Shown here in pieces: positions 1 to 8,897 of a stretch of DNA of 64,000 nt (its first letter is position 1; every line of letters begins with the position of its first letter). Both the position numbers and the translations under genes were made by a program. The notes below the pieces were generated by a model. The model was given only the letters and a program-made list of their open reading frames with translations, ran no database searches and was not told the DNA's origin. Source of the stretch: Nocardioides mesophilus (GTDB lineage Bacteria > Actinomycetota > Actinomycetes > Propionibacteriales > Nocardioidaceae); NCBI RefSeq assembly GCF_014395785.1, contig NZ_CP060713.1, forward strand, positions 3,438,501 to 3,502,500, in the 5' to 3' direction.

Positions 1-1093
1 GCTGCAGGTCCTCCGCGACGCCGGGGTGGTCGACGCCGGCGGCCGCGGCCTCTGCGTGATCCTCGACGCCGCCGAGACCGCTGTGACCGGCCGGCGTCCG
101 GTCTCGGACCACGTGCCGATCGGGACCCGGGCGATCGCGATGCCGCTGCCGACCGGCGACCTGCGGGCCAGCGGCCCGGCGTACGAGGTGATGTTCCTGC
201 TCGACGCCGCCGACGCCGCCATCCCGACCCTCAAGCAGCGGCTGGCGCCGCTGGGGGACTCGCTGGTGGTGATCGGCGGCGAGGGCCTGTGGAACGTGCA
301 CGTGCACGTCGACGACGTGGGCGCCGCGGTCGAGGCGGGCATCGAGGCCGGACGGCCGCACCGGATCCGGGTCACCCACTTCGCCGAGCAGGACGGCCGC
401 TGGTCGGGCGACGCCGCGGGCGCCGAGCGGCAGGGGCGCAAGGTGGTCGTCGTCGCGGCCGGCAGCGGCCTGGCGGAGCTGTTCGGCCAGGCCGGGGCCG
501 TCGTCCTGCGCGGCGGGCCGGGCAGCCGTCCCTCGACCGCCGAGGTCCTGGAGGCGATCACCGGCAGCGGTGCCGCGGAGGTGGTGGTGCTCCCCAACGA
601 CCGGGACTCGGTGCCGGTGGCCGAGGCGGCCGCCCAGACCGCGCACGAGGAGCTCGGGCTGCGGGTGAGGGTGATCGCGACCAGCACCCAGGTGCAGGGT
701 CTCGCCGCGCTGGCCGTGCACGAGCCCGGACGCGGCTTCGACCAGGACGTGCTGGAGATGACCGCGGCGGCCCGCCATGCCCGCTCCGGTGGTGTCACCG
801 TGGCCGCGCGCCGGGCGATGACCACCGCCGGACCGTGCGAGCCCGGCGACGTGCTCGGCGCGATCGAGGGAGACTTCACCGTTGTCGGTGCCGACCTGTT
901 CACTGTGGCCGTGGAGGTGCTGGAGCGGCTCCTCGGCGGAGGCGGGGAGCTGGTGACGCTGGTGACGGGGCAGGGGGCCGGCGACCTGCCCGACCGGTGC
1001 TCGAAGCACCTCGCGTCCCGGCACCCCATGGTCGACGTCGTCGTCTACGACGGCGGCCAGGACCGCTACCCGCTCCTGGTCGGCGTGGAGTAG
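1..1093 (+). CDS. DAK2/FakA-like kinase-family protein, 3' part only
   Basis: The frame is open from base 2, so the gene begins before the window. The first visible residues (LRDAGVVDAGGRGL) match the end of a DAK2 (DhaL-like) domain, the ATP-binding half of dihydroxyacetone and fatty acid kinases. About 340 further residues form the C-terminal region typical of the FakA/YloV family, including a VVVLPNDRDSV segment. In Firmicutes FakA phosphorylates fatty acids bound to a FakB partner; in actinobacteria this gene regularly sits just upstream of recG, as it does here (9 bp gap). An internal GTG at 26 is not a plausible start because it lies inside the DAK2 domain. The substrate cannot be told from this fragment. 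Confidence 0.85.
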   Translation, partial: LQVLRDAGVVDAGGRGLCVILDAAETAVTGRRPVSDHVPIGTRAIAMPLPTGDLRASGPAYEVMFLLDAADAAIPTLKQRLAPLGDSLVVIGGEGLWNVHVHVDDVGAAVEAGIEAGRPHRIRVTHFAEQDGRWSGDAAGAERQGRKVVVVAAGSGLAELFGQAGAVVLRGGPGSRPSTAEVLEAITGSGAAEVVVLPNDRDSVPVAEAAAQTAHEELGLRVRVIATSTQVQGLAALAVHEPGRGFDQDVLEMTAAARHARSGGVTVAARRAMTTAGPCEPGDVLGAIEGDFTVVGADLFTVAVEVLERLLGGGGELVTLVTGQGAGDLPDRCSKHLASRHPMVDVVVYDGGQDRYPLLVGVE

Positions 1094-1102
1094 GGAGGAA
1101 CC

Positions 1103-3313
1103 GTGCCTGCTGTCACCTGGGACTCCAAGCTCCGCGTCGTCGCCGGCTCCGCCGCGCCCAAGATCGAGAAGGCCTTCGGCTACCTCACGGTCGGGGAGCT
1201 GCTCACCCACTACCCGCGGCGCTACGTCGAGAAGGGCAGCGTGAGCGACCTCGGCGACCTCACCATCGGCGACCAGATCACCTGCGTCGCCATGGTGCTC
1301 AGGTCCGAGCAGCGGCCCTACCAGGACAAGCGCACCGGGCGGCGTGCCTACCGGCTCGAGGTGACCGTGGCCACCGAGCGCGACACCTTGACGTTGACCT
1401 TCTTCGACCGGACCCAGCACACGGCCAGCTGGCGGGCCTCGCGGATGAAGAAGGGCAGCATGGCGCTCTTCTCCGGCAAGGTGGGCCGGTTCCGCGACGG
1501 CTGGCAGCTGGTCAACCCGCAGACGGAGGTGTTCGAGGGCGACGACGCCGTCGAGGAGGCCGACCTGGGCCTGGCCGCCTTCGACGCGATGCCCGACCTG
1601 GTCACGCTCTACCCCGCCACCGCCTCGCTGCACTCGTGGCAGATCCAGAAGGCGATCCACCTCGCGCTCGCGATGATCGAGGAGGTCCCCGAGCCGCTGC
1701 CCGAGGACGTACGTCGTCGGCACGACCTCGTCGACGCCCGGACCGCCCTGGAGTGGATCCACCGCCCCGACTCCGTCGAGCAGCGCCGGGCGGCGGAGGA
1801 GCGGCTGCGCTTCCAGGAGGCCTTCGTCACGCAGGTGGTCCTCGCCGGTCGCCGGCAGGAGCTGCGGGCCCTCGCCGCCGAGCCGCGCACCGGCCGGCCG
1901 GACGGGCTGCTGGACCGCTTCGACGCGCGGCTGCCGTTCACCCTGACCGCGGGCCAGGAGCAGGTGTCGGCGGAGATCCTCGGCGACCTCGCGGCCGGTC
2001 ACCCGATGCACCGGCTGCTCCAGGGCGAGGTCGGCTCCGGCAAGACGGTCGTGGCGCTGCGGGCGATGCTCCGCGTCGTCGACTCCGGGGGACAGGCGGC
2101 GCTGCTGGCGCCGACCGAGGTGCTCGCCCAGCAGCACCATCGTTCCGTCACCGCGCTGCTCGGCGACCTCGCCGCCGGCGGCATGCTCGGCGGCGCGGCC
2201 GACGCCACCACGGTCGCCCTGCTCACCGGGTCCTCGGGGGCCGCCGCCCGGCGCAGCGCGCTGCTCGACGCCGCCTCGGGCGCGGCCGGCATCGTGATCG
2301 GCACGCACGCGCTGCTCGAGGAGCGGGTCCAGTTCGCCGACCTCGGTCTGGTGGTCGTCGACGAGCAGCACCGCTTCGGCGTCGAGCAGCGTGCCGCGCT
2401 GGCCGAGAAGGCCGGGGTCACCCCGCCGCACGTGCTGGTGATGACCGCGACGCCGATCCCGCGGACGGTGGCCATGACCGTCTTCGGCGACCTCGAGACC
2501 TCGACACTCAGCGAGCTGCCGGGAGGCCGGGCCCCGATCCAGACCACCGTGGTCCCGCTCGCGGAGCAACCCGCCTGGATCGACCGGGTGTGGGCCCGGG
2601 TGCGCGAGGAGGTCGAGGCCGGCCGCCAGTGCTACGTGGTGTGCCCCCGGATCGGCGACGACGCCCGGCGCACCGGGGAGGAGACGGGCAGCGACGAGGC
2701 GGGGCTGACCGCGGTGGAGGAGCTCGCCCCGATGCTGGCCACCGGCCCGCTCGACGGTCTGCGCGTGGAGCCGCTGCACGGCCGGCAGCCGGCGGACCGC
2801 AAGGAGCACACGATGCGTGACTTCGCCGCCGGCCGGGTGGACGTGCTGGTGTCCACGACCGTCATCGAGGTGGGGGTCGACGTCGCCAACGCGACGGCCA
2901 TGGTGATCTTCGACGCGGACCGCTTCGGGGTCTCCCAGCTGCACCAGCTGCGCGGCCGGGTGGGCCGCGGGGGGCATGCCGGGCTCTGCCTGCTGGTCAC
3001 CTCGGCGGAGCAGGGGTCGCCGGCCCGCGAGCGGGTCGGCGCGGTGGCCGCGACGACCGACGGCTTCGAGCTGTCCCGCCTCGACCTCGAGCAGCGCCGT
3101 GAGGGGGACGTCCTCGGAGCCTCGCAGTCCGGGACGAGGTCCGGTCTGCGGCTGCTGTCGGTGCTCCGCGACGAGGACGTGATCGCCCGGGCGCGGGCCG
3201 CGGCCGAGACCCTCGTCGAGGCGGACCCGACGCTGGGGGAGCAGCCCGACCTGCGCGCCGCCGTGCAACGGCTCCGCGAGACCGAGCAGGCCGACTTCCT
3301 CGAGAAGGCGTGA
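1103..3313 (+). CDS. recG: ATP-dependent DNA helicase RecG
   Basis: RecG is a superfamily 2 helicase that remodels stalled replication forks and branched recombination intermediates in the cytoplasm. The 736-residue protein has an N-terminal wedge/OB region (roughly 50-150), a Walker A motif GEVGSGKT near residue 308, a DEQH Walker B box near 419, and the C-terminal motif QLRGRVGRG near 615, all in the expected order. The GTG start follows GGAGGAACC with good spacing. Length is within the usual range for actinobacterial RecG. It is 9 bp behind the DAK2 gene and 7 bp ahead of rsmD, so the three are probably cotranscribed. Confidence 0.97.
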   Translation: MPAVTWDSKLRVVAGSAAPKIEKAFGYLTVGELLTHYPRRYVEKGSVSDLGDLTIGDQITCVAMVLRSEQRPYQDKRTGRRAYRLEVTVATERDTLTLTFFDRTQHTASWRASRMKKGSMALFSGKVGRFRDGWQLVNPQTEVFEGDDAVEEADLGLAAFDAMPDLVTLYPATASLHSWQIQKAIHLALAMIEEVPEPLPEDVRRRHDLVDARTALEWIHRPDSVEQRRAAEERLRFQEAFVTQVVLAGRRQELRALAAEPRTGRPDGLLDRFDARLPFTLTAGQEQVSAEILGDLAAGHPMHRLLQGEVGSGKTVVALRAMLRVVDSGGQAALLAPTEVLAQQHHRSVTALLGDLAAGGMLGGAADATTVALLTGSSGAAARRSALLDAASGAAGIVIGTHALLEERVQFADLGLVVVDEQHRFGVEQRAALAEKAGVTPPHVLVMTATPIPRTVAMTVFGDLETSTLSELPGGRAPIQTTVVPLAEQPAWIDRVWARVREEVEAGRQCYVVCPRIGDDARRTGEETGSDEAGLTAVEELAPMLATGPLDGLRVEPLHGRQPADRKEHTMRDFAAGRVDVLVSTTVIEVGVDVANATAMVIFDADRFGVSQLHQLRGRVGRGGHAGLCLLVTSAEQGSPARERVGAVAATTDGFELSRLDLEQRREGDVLGASQSGTRSGLRLLSVLRDEDVIARARAAAETLVEADPTLGEQPDLRAAVQRLRETEQADFLEKA

Positions 3314-3320
3314 GTCATCT

Positions 3321-3893
3321 GTGACCAGGATCATCGGGGGCTCGGCCGGCGGCCGACGGATCCGCACGCCCCAGGGCGAGAACACCAGGCCGACCTCCGA
3401 CCGGGTGCGCGAGGCGCTCTTCTCCTCCCTCGAGGCCGAGCTCGGCTCGGTGGCCGGGCTGCGGTTCCTGGACCTGTACGCCGGCTCCGGCGCGGTCGGT
3501 CTGGAGGCGGTCTCCCGCGGCGCCGGCATGCTGACCAGCGTCGAGCAGGACCGACGCACCGCCACGCTGGTGCGCGACAACGCCCGGAACCTCGGCTTCC
3601 GCTCGGTGGAGGTGGTCGCCGCGGCGGTGCGCCGGACGCTGCAGGCGCCGCCGCGGGCGCCGTACGACGTGGTCTTCTCCGACCCGCCCTACGCCCTGTC
3701 GGCCGCGGAGGTCGAGGCCGACCTCGGCGCGCTGGTCGCGCACGGCTGGCTCGCGCCGGAGGCCGTCGTGGTGGTCGAGCGGTCGGTGCGCGGGGTCGCG
3801 CCGACCTGGCCGGACGGGCTCTTCGCCGGCCGATCGCGTCGCTACGGCGAGACCGTGCTTTGGTACGGTCACGCAGCGGCCGGGACCTCCTGA
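3321..3893 (+). CDS. rsmD: 16S rRNA (guanine-966-N2)-methyltransferase RsmD
   Basis: RsmD methylates G966 of 16S rRNA during assembly of the small subunit. The 190-residue protein opens with the family-typical RIIGGSAGGRRI, has a SAM-binding motif LDLYAGSGAVGLEA around residues 49-62, and the N6/N2-methyltransferase catalytic motif as DPPY near residue 121. The GTG start lies 7 bp after the recG stop. The adjacent coaD gene is the usual partner in bacteria. Confidence 0.94.
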   Translation: MTRIIGGSAGGRRIRTPQGENTRPTSDRVREALFSSLEAELGSVAGLRFLDLYAGSGAVGLEAVSRGAGMLTSVEQDRRTATLVRDNARNLGFRSVEVVAAAVRRTLQAPPRAPYDVVFSDPPYALSAAEVEADLGALVAHGWLAPEAVVVVERSVRGVAPTWPDGLFAGRSRRYGETVLWYGHAAAGTS

Positions 3894-3933
3894 GCCGCCG
3901 CCCGCCGGCCGCCCCCAGCCTCAGGAGCCACTC

Positions 3934-4425
3934 GTGCGCAGAGCCGCGTGCCCAGGATCGTTCGACCCGGTGACCAACGGACACCTCGACATCGTCCGGC
4001 GCGCCGCCACGCTGTTCGACGAGGTCGTCGTCGCGGTCGGGGTGAACAAGTCCAAGCGCCGCCTGTTCACGCCGGAGGAGCGCATCGAGATGCTCACCGA
4101 GGTGTGCGCCGACCTCGGCAACGTGCGGATCGCCGGCTTCACGGGGCTGCTCACCGACTTCTGCCGCGAGCAGGGGGTCGTCGCCATCGTCAAGGGACTC
4201 CGGGCGGTCAGCGACTTCGACTACGAGCTGCAGATGGCCCAGATGAACTCCAGCCTCGCCGACATCGAGACGGTGTTCGTGCCGACCAGCCCGGAGTACT
4301 CCTTCCTCGCCTCCAGCCTCGTCAAGGAGGTGGCCACCTTCGGCGGGGACGTCTCCTCGCTGGTGCCGGCCTCGGTGCTCGAGCGGATGACCGTCCGGCT
4401 GCGGGAGCGGGCCGAGGAGGCCTGA
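3934..4425 (+). CDS. coaD: Phosphopantetheine adenylyltransferase
   Basis: CoaD transfers AMP from ATP to 4'-phosphopantetheine, the penultimate step of coenzyme A synthesis. The 163-residue protein has the nucleotidyltransferase motif GSFDPVTNGH at residues 8-17, the RAVSDFDYELQM substrate segment and the SSLVKEVATFGGDV segment that replaces the HxGH-partner ISSS motif. The GTG start gives an N-terminus MRRAACPGSFDP that aligns with the family. The length is standard, so the protein should be active. Confidence 0.97.
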   Translation: MRRAACPGSFDPVTNGHLDIVRRAATLFDEVVVAVGVNKSKRRLFTPEERIEMLTEVCADLGNVRIAGFTGLLTDFCREQGVVAIVKGLRAVSDFDYELQMAQMNSSLADIETVFVPTSPEYSFLASSLVKEVATFGGDVSSLVPASVLERMTVRLRERAEEA

Positions 4426-4470
4426 GGGCTGCTCTTGCAGCCTCCGCGGGCGCGTACCCTCGGGAGGAAC

Positions 4471-4548
4471 ATGCTGTGTCGGGTGCTCAGGGGGAGGGTA
4501 CAAACGGCCGGGGATTCCCCCGAGCGCCACTGGAAAGGGACAACGTGA
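4471..4548 (+). CDS. Possible 25-residue leader ORF before the coiled-coil gene
   Basis: An ATG at 4471 sits 5 bases after GGGAGG (4462-4467) and opens a 25-codon frame whose TGA overlaps the GTG start of the next gene (GTGA at 4545). This arrangement would couple translation of the two. The peptide (MLCRVLRGRVQTAG...) is basic and unlike anything I recognise. A TACCCT hexamer lies just upstream at 4455-4460 but has no convincing -35. The downstream gene has its own good ribosome site (GGAAAGGGA), so the leader may be chance. Confidence 0.25.
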   Translation: MLCRVLRGRVQTAGDSPERHWKGTT

Positions 4549-5054
4549 ACGTGCACGACAAGCTGGCCGAGATCCGCCGGGCGATCGAGGAAGCCCGATC
4601 GATGCCGATGTCGGCGTCGGCGGTCGTGAACCGGGCCGAGCTGCTGGCCCTGGTCGACGAGCTCGGTGCTGCGGTCGACACCGCCTTCAGCGACGCGCAG
4701 CAGGTGGTGGCCGAGCGGGAGGTCGTGGTCGAGGAGGGCCGCAAGGAAGCCGCCGAGATCGTCGCGGAGGCCAAGAACGAGCGCGAGCACATCGTCTCCG
4801 ACACCGAGGTCTTCCGGCTCGCCAAGCGCGAGGCGGACCGGGTCCTCGAGCAGGCGCACGCCGAGGCGGACGGGTTGCGGCAGGAGACCGACGACTACGT
4901 CGACGCGAAGCTGGCCAACTTCGAGATCACCCTGGAGCGGACCATGGACGCGGTCAAGCGCGGCCGTGAGCGGCTGGCGGGCCGCACCGAGCTCAGCTCG
5001 CTGACCGACGCCGAGGTCGACAAGATCCGGCTGCCCGAGCACCTCGAGCGCTGA
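4545..5054 (+). CDS. Coiled-coil protein related to DivIVA/ATP synthase b-subunit-like cell-division factors
   Basis: This 169-residue protein is almost entirely charged helix: after a short N-terminal stretch (residues 1-50) it runs as a long Glu/Ala/Lys/Arg-rich coiled coil (about 55-150), with EAAEIVAEAKNERE-type heptads resembling DivIVA and the b-subunit of F-type ATPases. No membrane segment or catalytic motif is visible. In actinobacteria a gene of this type (often annotated as cell division initiation protein or hypothetical) lies between coaD and DUF177/rpmF, as here. The GTG start at 4545 is preceded by GGAAAGGGA (4532-4540). A scaffold role in polar growth or division is inference from the coiled coil only. 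Confidence 0.8.
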   Translation: MNVHDKLAEIRRAIEEARSMPMSASAVVNRAELLALVDELGAAVDTAFSDAQQVVAEREVVVEEGRKEAAEIVAEAKNEREHIVSDTEVFRLAKREADRVLEQAHAEADGLRQETDDYVDAKLANFEITLERTMDAVKRGRERLAGRTELSSLTDAEVDKIRLPEHLER

Positions 5055-5066
5055 GGCCGCGACGTT

Positions 5067-5096
5067 TTGGTCGCAAGGGGCACCGTTCGGTACCCT
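5067..5096 (+). promoter_or_regulatory. Candidate promoter for the DUF177-rpmF-rnc-mutM group
   Basis: TTGGTC (5067-5072) and TACCCT (5091-5096) are separated by 18 bases, a good match to vegetative actinobacterial promoters. It lies in the 147-bp gap before the DUF177 gene, about 105 bases upstream of its start. The assignment rests on pattern only. Confidence 0.4.
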
Positions 5097-5201
5097 TGTC
5101 GACGGTCCTGCGTGCCCCGTCTCGACGTCAACCAGGTTGACCCGGGCCGACGGTGGGCGGGACTGTGATCTGTTGGCTCCACTGACCTGAACGGACATGC
5201 T

Positions 5202-5777
5202 GTGCGTCTCGACCCGAGAGCGCCGCTCGTGCTCGATACCCGCGAGCTCGGCCGCCGCCCGGGGTCGCAACGCCTGCAGACCGTGACGGTGCCGGCGCCG
5301 GCAGATCTCGGTATCGAGGTGCTTCGCGTCCCCGAAGGGTCGCCTGTCGAGCTGGATCTCCGGCTCGAGGCGGTCATGGAGGGCGTCCTCGTCACAGGCA
5401 CGGCCACGGTCGTCCTGGAGGGGGAGTGCGTCCGGTGCCTGGAGGAGATCCGTGACGAGGTCACGGTCGACTTCCAGGAGCTCTTCGTCTACGAGGAGAG
5501 CGACACCGCCGCAGGCGAGGAGGACGGCGCTACCAGCCGGCTCGTGGGCGACCTGGTCGACCTCGAGCCACTGCTGCGGGACACGGTGGTGCTTGCACTG
5601 CCGTTCCAGCCGCTGTGCCAGGACGACTGCCCGGGGTTGTGCATCGAGTGCGGTGCACGTCTCGCAGACGATCCGGGCCACCAGCACGACGAGCCGATCG
5701 ACCCCAGGTGGGCGGCGCTCCAAGAGCTGGCCGACGACGACGTACCCGGCCGGATCACCGGCGGACAAGAGGAGTGA
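5202..5777 (+). CDS. DUF177 (YceD-like) protein
   Basis: The 191-residue protein belongs to DUF177, the family whose gene is coupled to rpmF in most bacteria. A role in 23S rRNA metabolism or large-subunit maturation has been proposed for the family (YceD in E. coli). Two cysteine pairs are visible: C-x-x-C in GECVRCLEE and C-x3-C-x3-C-x2-C in [12 protein letters not shown], the second of which looks like a metal-binding knuckle. The stop is 5 bp ahead of the L32 start, so translation is probably coupled. The GTG at 5202 has only a weak upstream ribosome site, but the N-terminus [19 protein letters not shown] fits the family. Confidence 0.9.
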   Translation: MRLDPRAPLVLDTRELGRRPGSQRLQTVTVPAPADLGIEVLRVPEGSPVELDLRLEAVMEGVLVTGTATVVLEGECVRCLEEIRDEVTVDFQELFVYEESDTAAGEEDGATSRLVGDLVDLEPLLRDTVVLALPFQPLCQDDCPGLCIECGARLADDPGHQHDEPIDPRWAALQELADDDVPGRITGGQEE

Positions 5778-5782
5778 GTTAA

Positions 5783-5968
5783 GTGGCTGTTCCGAAGCGG
5801 AAGATGTCGCGCAGCAACACGCGTCACCGTCGCTCGCAGTGGAAGGCCGTCGCGCCCTCGCTGGTGAACTGCGCCAACCCGGCCTGCGGTGCGAAGCACC
5901 TGCCGCACCGCGCCTGCCCGGAGTGCGGCCAGTACGGCGCGCGCACCGAGCGTCGCCAGGTCCTCTGA
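5783..5968 (+). CDS. rpmF: 50S ribosomal protein L32
   Basis: L32 is a small zinc-ribbon protein of the large ribosomal subunit. The 61-residue sequence starts [20 protein letters not shown], the family hallmark, and keeps all four cysteines of the zinc ribbon (two in CANPAC, two in CPEC). Because the Cys form is present this is the zinc-binding (C+) version. The GTG start follows GAGGAGTGAG immediately downstream of DUF177. Confidence 0.97.
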   Translation: MAVPKRKMSRSNTRHRRSQWKAVAPSLVNCANPACGAKHLPHRACPECGQYGARTERRQVL

Positions 5969-5982
5969 ACGACGGACGCGAC

Positions 5983-6741
5983 ATGAGCCAGCGCAGCCAG
6001 GACCCGCAGGACCTGCGGGACCCCCCTGAGCTGCGCAGTGCCCTCGGCGACCCGGTCCTGGAGCCAGAGCTCCTGGACCGGGCGCTGACGCACCGCTCGT
6101 TCGCGTACGAGAACGGTGGACTGCCCACCAACGAGCGCCTGGAGTTCCTGGGCGACTCGGTGCTGGGCGTCGTCATCACCGACACGCTGTTCCGCACCCA
6201 TCCCGACCTCTCCGAGGGACGGCTGGCGAAGCTCCGGGCGGCGGTCGTGAACGCGCGAGCCCTCGCCGAGGTGGCTCGCACCATCGGCCTCGGCGAGCAC
6301 GTGAAGCTCGGCCGCGGCGAGGAGTCGACCGGCGGCCGCGACAAGTCCTCCATCCTCTCCGACACGGTGGAGGCAGTCATCGGAGCGGTCTACCTCTCCG
6401 GCGGCTTCGAGGCGGCCAGCGACGTCGTGCACCTGCTCTTCGACCCGCTGATGGTCAACGCCGCGCGCCTCGGTGCAGGTCTCGACTGGAAGACCAGCCT
6501 CCAGGAGCTGGCCGCCGAGCACGGGCTCGGTGTGCCGGAGTACGTCATCGAGGACGACGGTCCGGACCACGAGAAGACCTTCACCGCGCAGGTGCAGGTG
6601 GGCTCCGAGCTCTACGGTCACGGCACCGGCAGGTCCAAGAAAGAGGCCGAGCAGCAGGCAGCGGAGACGGCCTACCGGCACATCGCGGAGGCCTACGGCG
6701 AGGTGCCGGGCCTGGCCCAGCCCGCCGCCACCTCCGACTGA
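5983..6741 (+). CDS. rnc: Ribonuclease III
   Basis: RNase III cleaves double-stranded RNA and processes the rRNA precursor. The 252-residue protein has the catalytic domain with the signature [12 protein letters not shown] from residue 50 and the second acidic cluster [11 protein letters not shown], followed by a C-terminal dsRNA-binding domain (from about residue 168, ending in [13 protein letters not shown]). I chose ATG 5983 because the sequence upstream in this frame belongs to DUF177 and L32 and because [10 protein letters not shown] gives normal family length. It lies 14 bp after rpmF and 14 bp before mutM. Confidence 0.95.
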   Translation: MSQRSQDPQDLRDPPELRSALGDPVLEPELLDRALTHRSFAYENGGLPTNERLEFLGDSVLGVVITDTLFRTHPDLSEGRLAKLRAAVVNARALAEVARTIGLGEHVKLGRGEESTGGRDKSSILSDTVEAVIGAVYLSGGFEAASDVVHLLFDPLMVNAARLGAGLDWKTSLQELAAEHGLGVPEYVIEDDGPDHEKTFTAQVQVGSELYGHGTGRSKKEAEQQAAETAYRHIAEAYGEVPGLAQPAATSD

Positions 6742-6755
6742 GGTCGGAACACGCC

Positions 6756-7607
6756 GTGCCCGAGCTCCCCGAGGTCGAGGTCGTCCGCCGCGGGCTGGAG
6801 GCCCACGTCGTGGGCCACACCTTCACCGACGTCACCGTGCTGCACCCGCGGCCCATCCGCCGGCACGTCGCCGGGGCCGACGACTTCGCGGCCCGACTGA
6901 CCGGGCGGAGCGTGCTCGACGCCCGCCGTCGCGGCAAGTACCTCTGGCTGCCGCTCGACAGCGGCGACGCGCTGCTCGGCCACCTCGGCATGAGCGGTCA
7001 GATGCTGGTGCAGCCCTCGGCGGCCCCCGACGAGCGGCACCTGCGCGTGCGGCTGCGCCTCGACGCGCCGTACGAGCTGCGGTTCGTCGACCAACGGATG
7101 TTCGGCGGACTGGCGATCTCCGAAGGGGGCGCGCAGCTACCGCCCGAGATCGCCCACATCGCCCGGGACCCGATGGATCCGCTGTTCGACGAGGACGTCT
7201 TCGTCTCCCGGGTCCGCAAGCGCAGCTCGGGTATCAAGAGGATCCTGCTCGACCAGGGCGTGATCTCCGGCGTCGGCAACATCTACGCCGACGAGTCGTT
7301 GTGGCTGGCCCGTCTGCACGGTGACCGGCCCGGCACCCGGCTCACCAAGGCCCAGGTGCGCGAGGTGCTCGCCGGTGTCCGGCAGGTGATGACCTCGGCG
7401 CTGGCGCAGGGGGGCACCTCCTTCGACGCGCTCTACGTCAACGTCAACGGCGAGAGCGGCTACTTCGACCGGTCGTTGGAGGTCTACGGGCAGGTGGGCC
7501 TGCCGTGCTCGCGCTGCGGCACGCCGATCGTGCGCGTGTCGTTCATGAACCGGTCGTCCTACTTCTGTCCCCGCTGCCAGCCGCGGCCCCGGCTGCGCGC
7601 CCGCTGA
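6756..7607 (+). CDS. mutM: Formamidopyrimidine-DNA glycosylase
   Basis: MutM (Fpg) removes oxidised purines such as 8-oxoguanine and nicks the resulting abasic site. The 283-residue protein begins [13 protein letters not shown] after the initiator, so the catalytic Pro and Glu are in place; GKYLWL carries the conserved lysine. A C-terminal zinc finger (CSRCGTPIV ... FCPRC) is complete. In many actinobacteria the next genes in the block lead directly to smc; here about 12 kb of accessory genes intervene. Confidence 0.97.
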   Translation: MPELPEVEVVRRGLEAHVVGHTFTDVTVLHPRPIRRHVAGADDFAARLTGRSVLDARRRGKYLWLPLDSGDALLGHLGMSGQMLVQPSAAPDERHLRVRLRLDAPYELRFVDQRMFGGLAISEGGAQLPPEIAHIARDPMDPLFDEDVFVSRVRKRSSGIKRILLDQGVISGVGNIYADESLWLARLHGDRPGTRLTKAQVREVLAGVRQVMTSALAQGGTSFDALYVNVNGESGYFDRSLEVYGQVGLPCSRCGTPIVRVSFMNRSSYFCPRCQPRPRLRAR

Positions 7608-7609
7608 CT

Positions 7610-7652
7610 CCGCCCATCCGCGGGCCGACACAGCCTCGGCCGCGAGGGGCGG
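7610..7652. terminator. Hairpin between the convergent mutM and STAS-ANTAR genes
   Basis: CCGCCC (7610-7615) pairs with GGGCGG (7647-7652), and inside it CCGCGGGCCGA pairs with TCGGCCGCG with a one-base bulge. The structure lies in the 51-bp gap between converging genes and could act in both directions. No uracil run follows, which is common for actinobacterial terminators. Confidence 0.45.
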
Positions 7653-7658
7653 GACTGG

Positions 7659-8429
7659 TTATGTCTTGAAGAGCGTCGCGAGTCCGGTCATTGCGAGCAG
7701 TCGCGCGCACACCGGGTTGTGGCTGATGACCAGGGTCCCGTGTGACCGTCTGATCTCGCGGTGTGCGATGACCAGGGCGCTGAGGGCAGAGGCATCCATG
7801 AAGGTCACGCCGTCGAGGTTCATGATGATGCGGTTGCGGCCTTGGGCGAGGAAGCCCTGGATGACCCGGCTCATCTGCGGAGCCGTGGAGAGGTCGAGCT
7901 CTCCGGTGAGGGCAACGACGTCGTGTCCGGCTCCCGGGAGCACGGTGACGCAGCTCAACGCGATCCCGGCCTCACTCCCGTAGGCCGATGATGTGTGGGC
8001 GGGGAGTGCGAAGGCTCGGTCCGTCGCGGCGGGGGCTTCACTTGGCTGAGGTAGTTCACGTTCCCAGAGCCTCGTGATGATCTCGGTGATGGCGGCGGCG
8101 GGTTCAGGAAGGTGGGGTACCCCACCGAAGAGTTTGACGATGCCTTCCGCGATGACACGCACCTTCACGTTCGCGGTCACGGATAGTCGCACGAGCACCT
8201 GAAGGGCAGCGTCAGCGTCGATGACGTAGCGCTGCATGAGCATGCCTCTTGCCTGGTCGATCAGCGGGCGGGTCGCCAGGGCCACTTGCAGCGCTGCCAC
8301 CTGCTGTCGGAGTGCGTCGACTTCGCTGCCCGCCTCGTCCGTTGTGCTGTGGACTTCGCCTACCTCGCGCGCGGCGCTGGTGACGTCCGTGACCGGCGTA
8401 GAGGTGGCGTCAGGCGGGGGATGCGTCAT
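7659..8429 (-). CDS. ANTAR-STAS fusion regulator
   Basis: The 256-residue protein combines an ANTAR RNA-binding antiterminator domain (about residues 38-100, with the core LIDQARGMLMQRY) and a C-terminal STAS domain (about 160-256) of anti-sigma-antagonist type. The STAS loop reads FMDASALSALV, so the position equivalent to the phosphorylated serine of SpoIIAA is kept (second residue after Asp). ANTAR domains bind paired hexanucleotide stem-loops in nascent RNA and prevent termination; STAS domains bind anti-sigma kinases or sensory partners. I chose ATG 8429 because the 37 residues upstream in frame look non-coding. It is divergent from two GAF-ANTAR genes, suggesting a shared regulatory module. 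Confidence 0.85.
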   Translation of the reverse strand: MTHPPPDATSTPVTDVTSAAREVGEVHSTTDEAGSEVDALRQQVAALQVALATRPLIDQARGMLMQRYVIDADAALQVLVRLSVTANVKVRVIAEGIVKLFGGVPHLPEPAAAITEIITRLWERELPQPSEAPAATDRAFALPAHTSSAYGSEAGIALSCVTVLPGAGHDVVALTGELDLSTAPQMSRVIQGFLAQGRNRIIMNLDGVTFMDASALSALVIAHREIRRSHGTLVISHNPVCARLLAMTGLATLFKT

Positions 8430-8897
8430 CGTGTCCGTTCGCAGAGAACGGGCGCAAGTAGCGCGCGCCCACGGAGGGCCCCCGGACCACGGGTAGCCGG
8501 AGGCGACCCAGATCTTGTGCTCAGCCGGACCTGCCAACATCAGACGGGCTGGACGGGCGTGGCCTCTCGTTCACGGAGAGTGAGAGTGTCGCGCCGCCAC
8601 GTTTGCGCCTGCGGTCGTTGGAGAAGCCCGCGAGGCTCCGTGAGACGGGGTCCAGATCAAAACGGGGACCGCAAGGTATCGCTCTATTCCCGTTTGCCAC
8701 GTCTTCAAACCTGACGCGGGTGTATTGCTCTCAGGTCCGTGGGCTCTGGTGGGAACGGTATGCTCCGATCACAGACAACCGCAACGCTCTGCCCCGGACC
8801 CGGCAGTGTCTCTGGAAGGCACGGTCGAGAACATCATGGGGTCCGCGGCATCGCGTCACGTCGGCGCTCGCAGGCGCGGGCGCGGCTGGAGCACGTC
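8430..8897. other. Divergent intergenic region between ANTAR genes
   Basis: These 468 bases separate the STAS-ANTAR gene (minus) from the first GAF-ANTAR gene (plus). An in-frame GTG at 8739 would extend the GAF protein by 53 residues, but those residues are not GAF-like. A short hairpin CCGTTC-gcaga-GAACGG lies near the minus-strand start (about 8435-8451). A GTTTG (8692) and GGGTGT (8718) pair recalls stress sigma factor promoters but the 21-base spacing is too long. I see no gene here. Confidence 0.5.

Noticed and set aside
289-2820. Long Arg/Pro-rich plus-strand frame overlapping the DAK2 gene and recG
   Set aside because: Composition is typical of out-of-frame high-GC translation; the real genes recG and DAK2 occupy the region in other frames.
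8692-8723. Stress-sigma promoter before the first GAF-ANTAR gene
   Set aside because: GTTTG and GGGTGT are 21 bases apart, too far for the usual 14-17.
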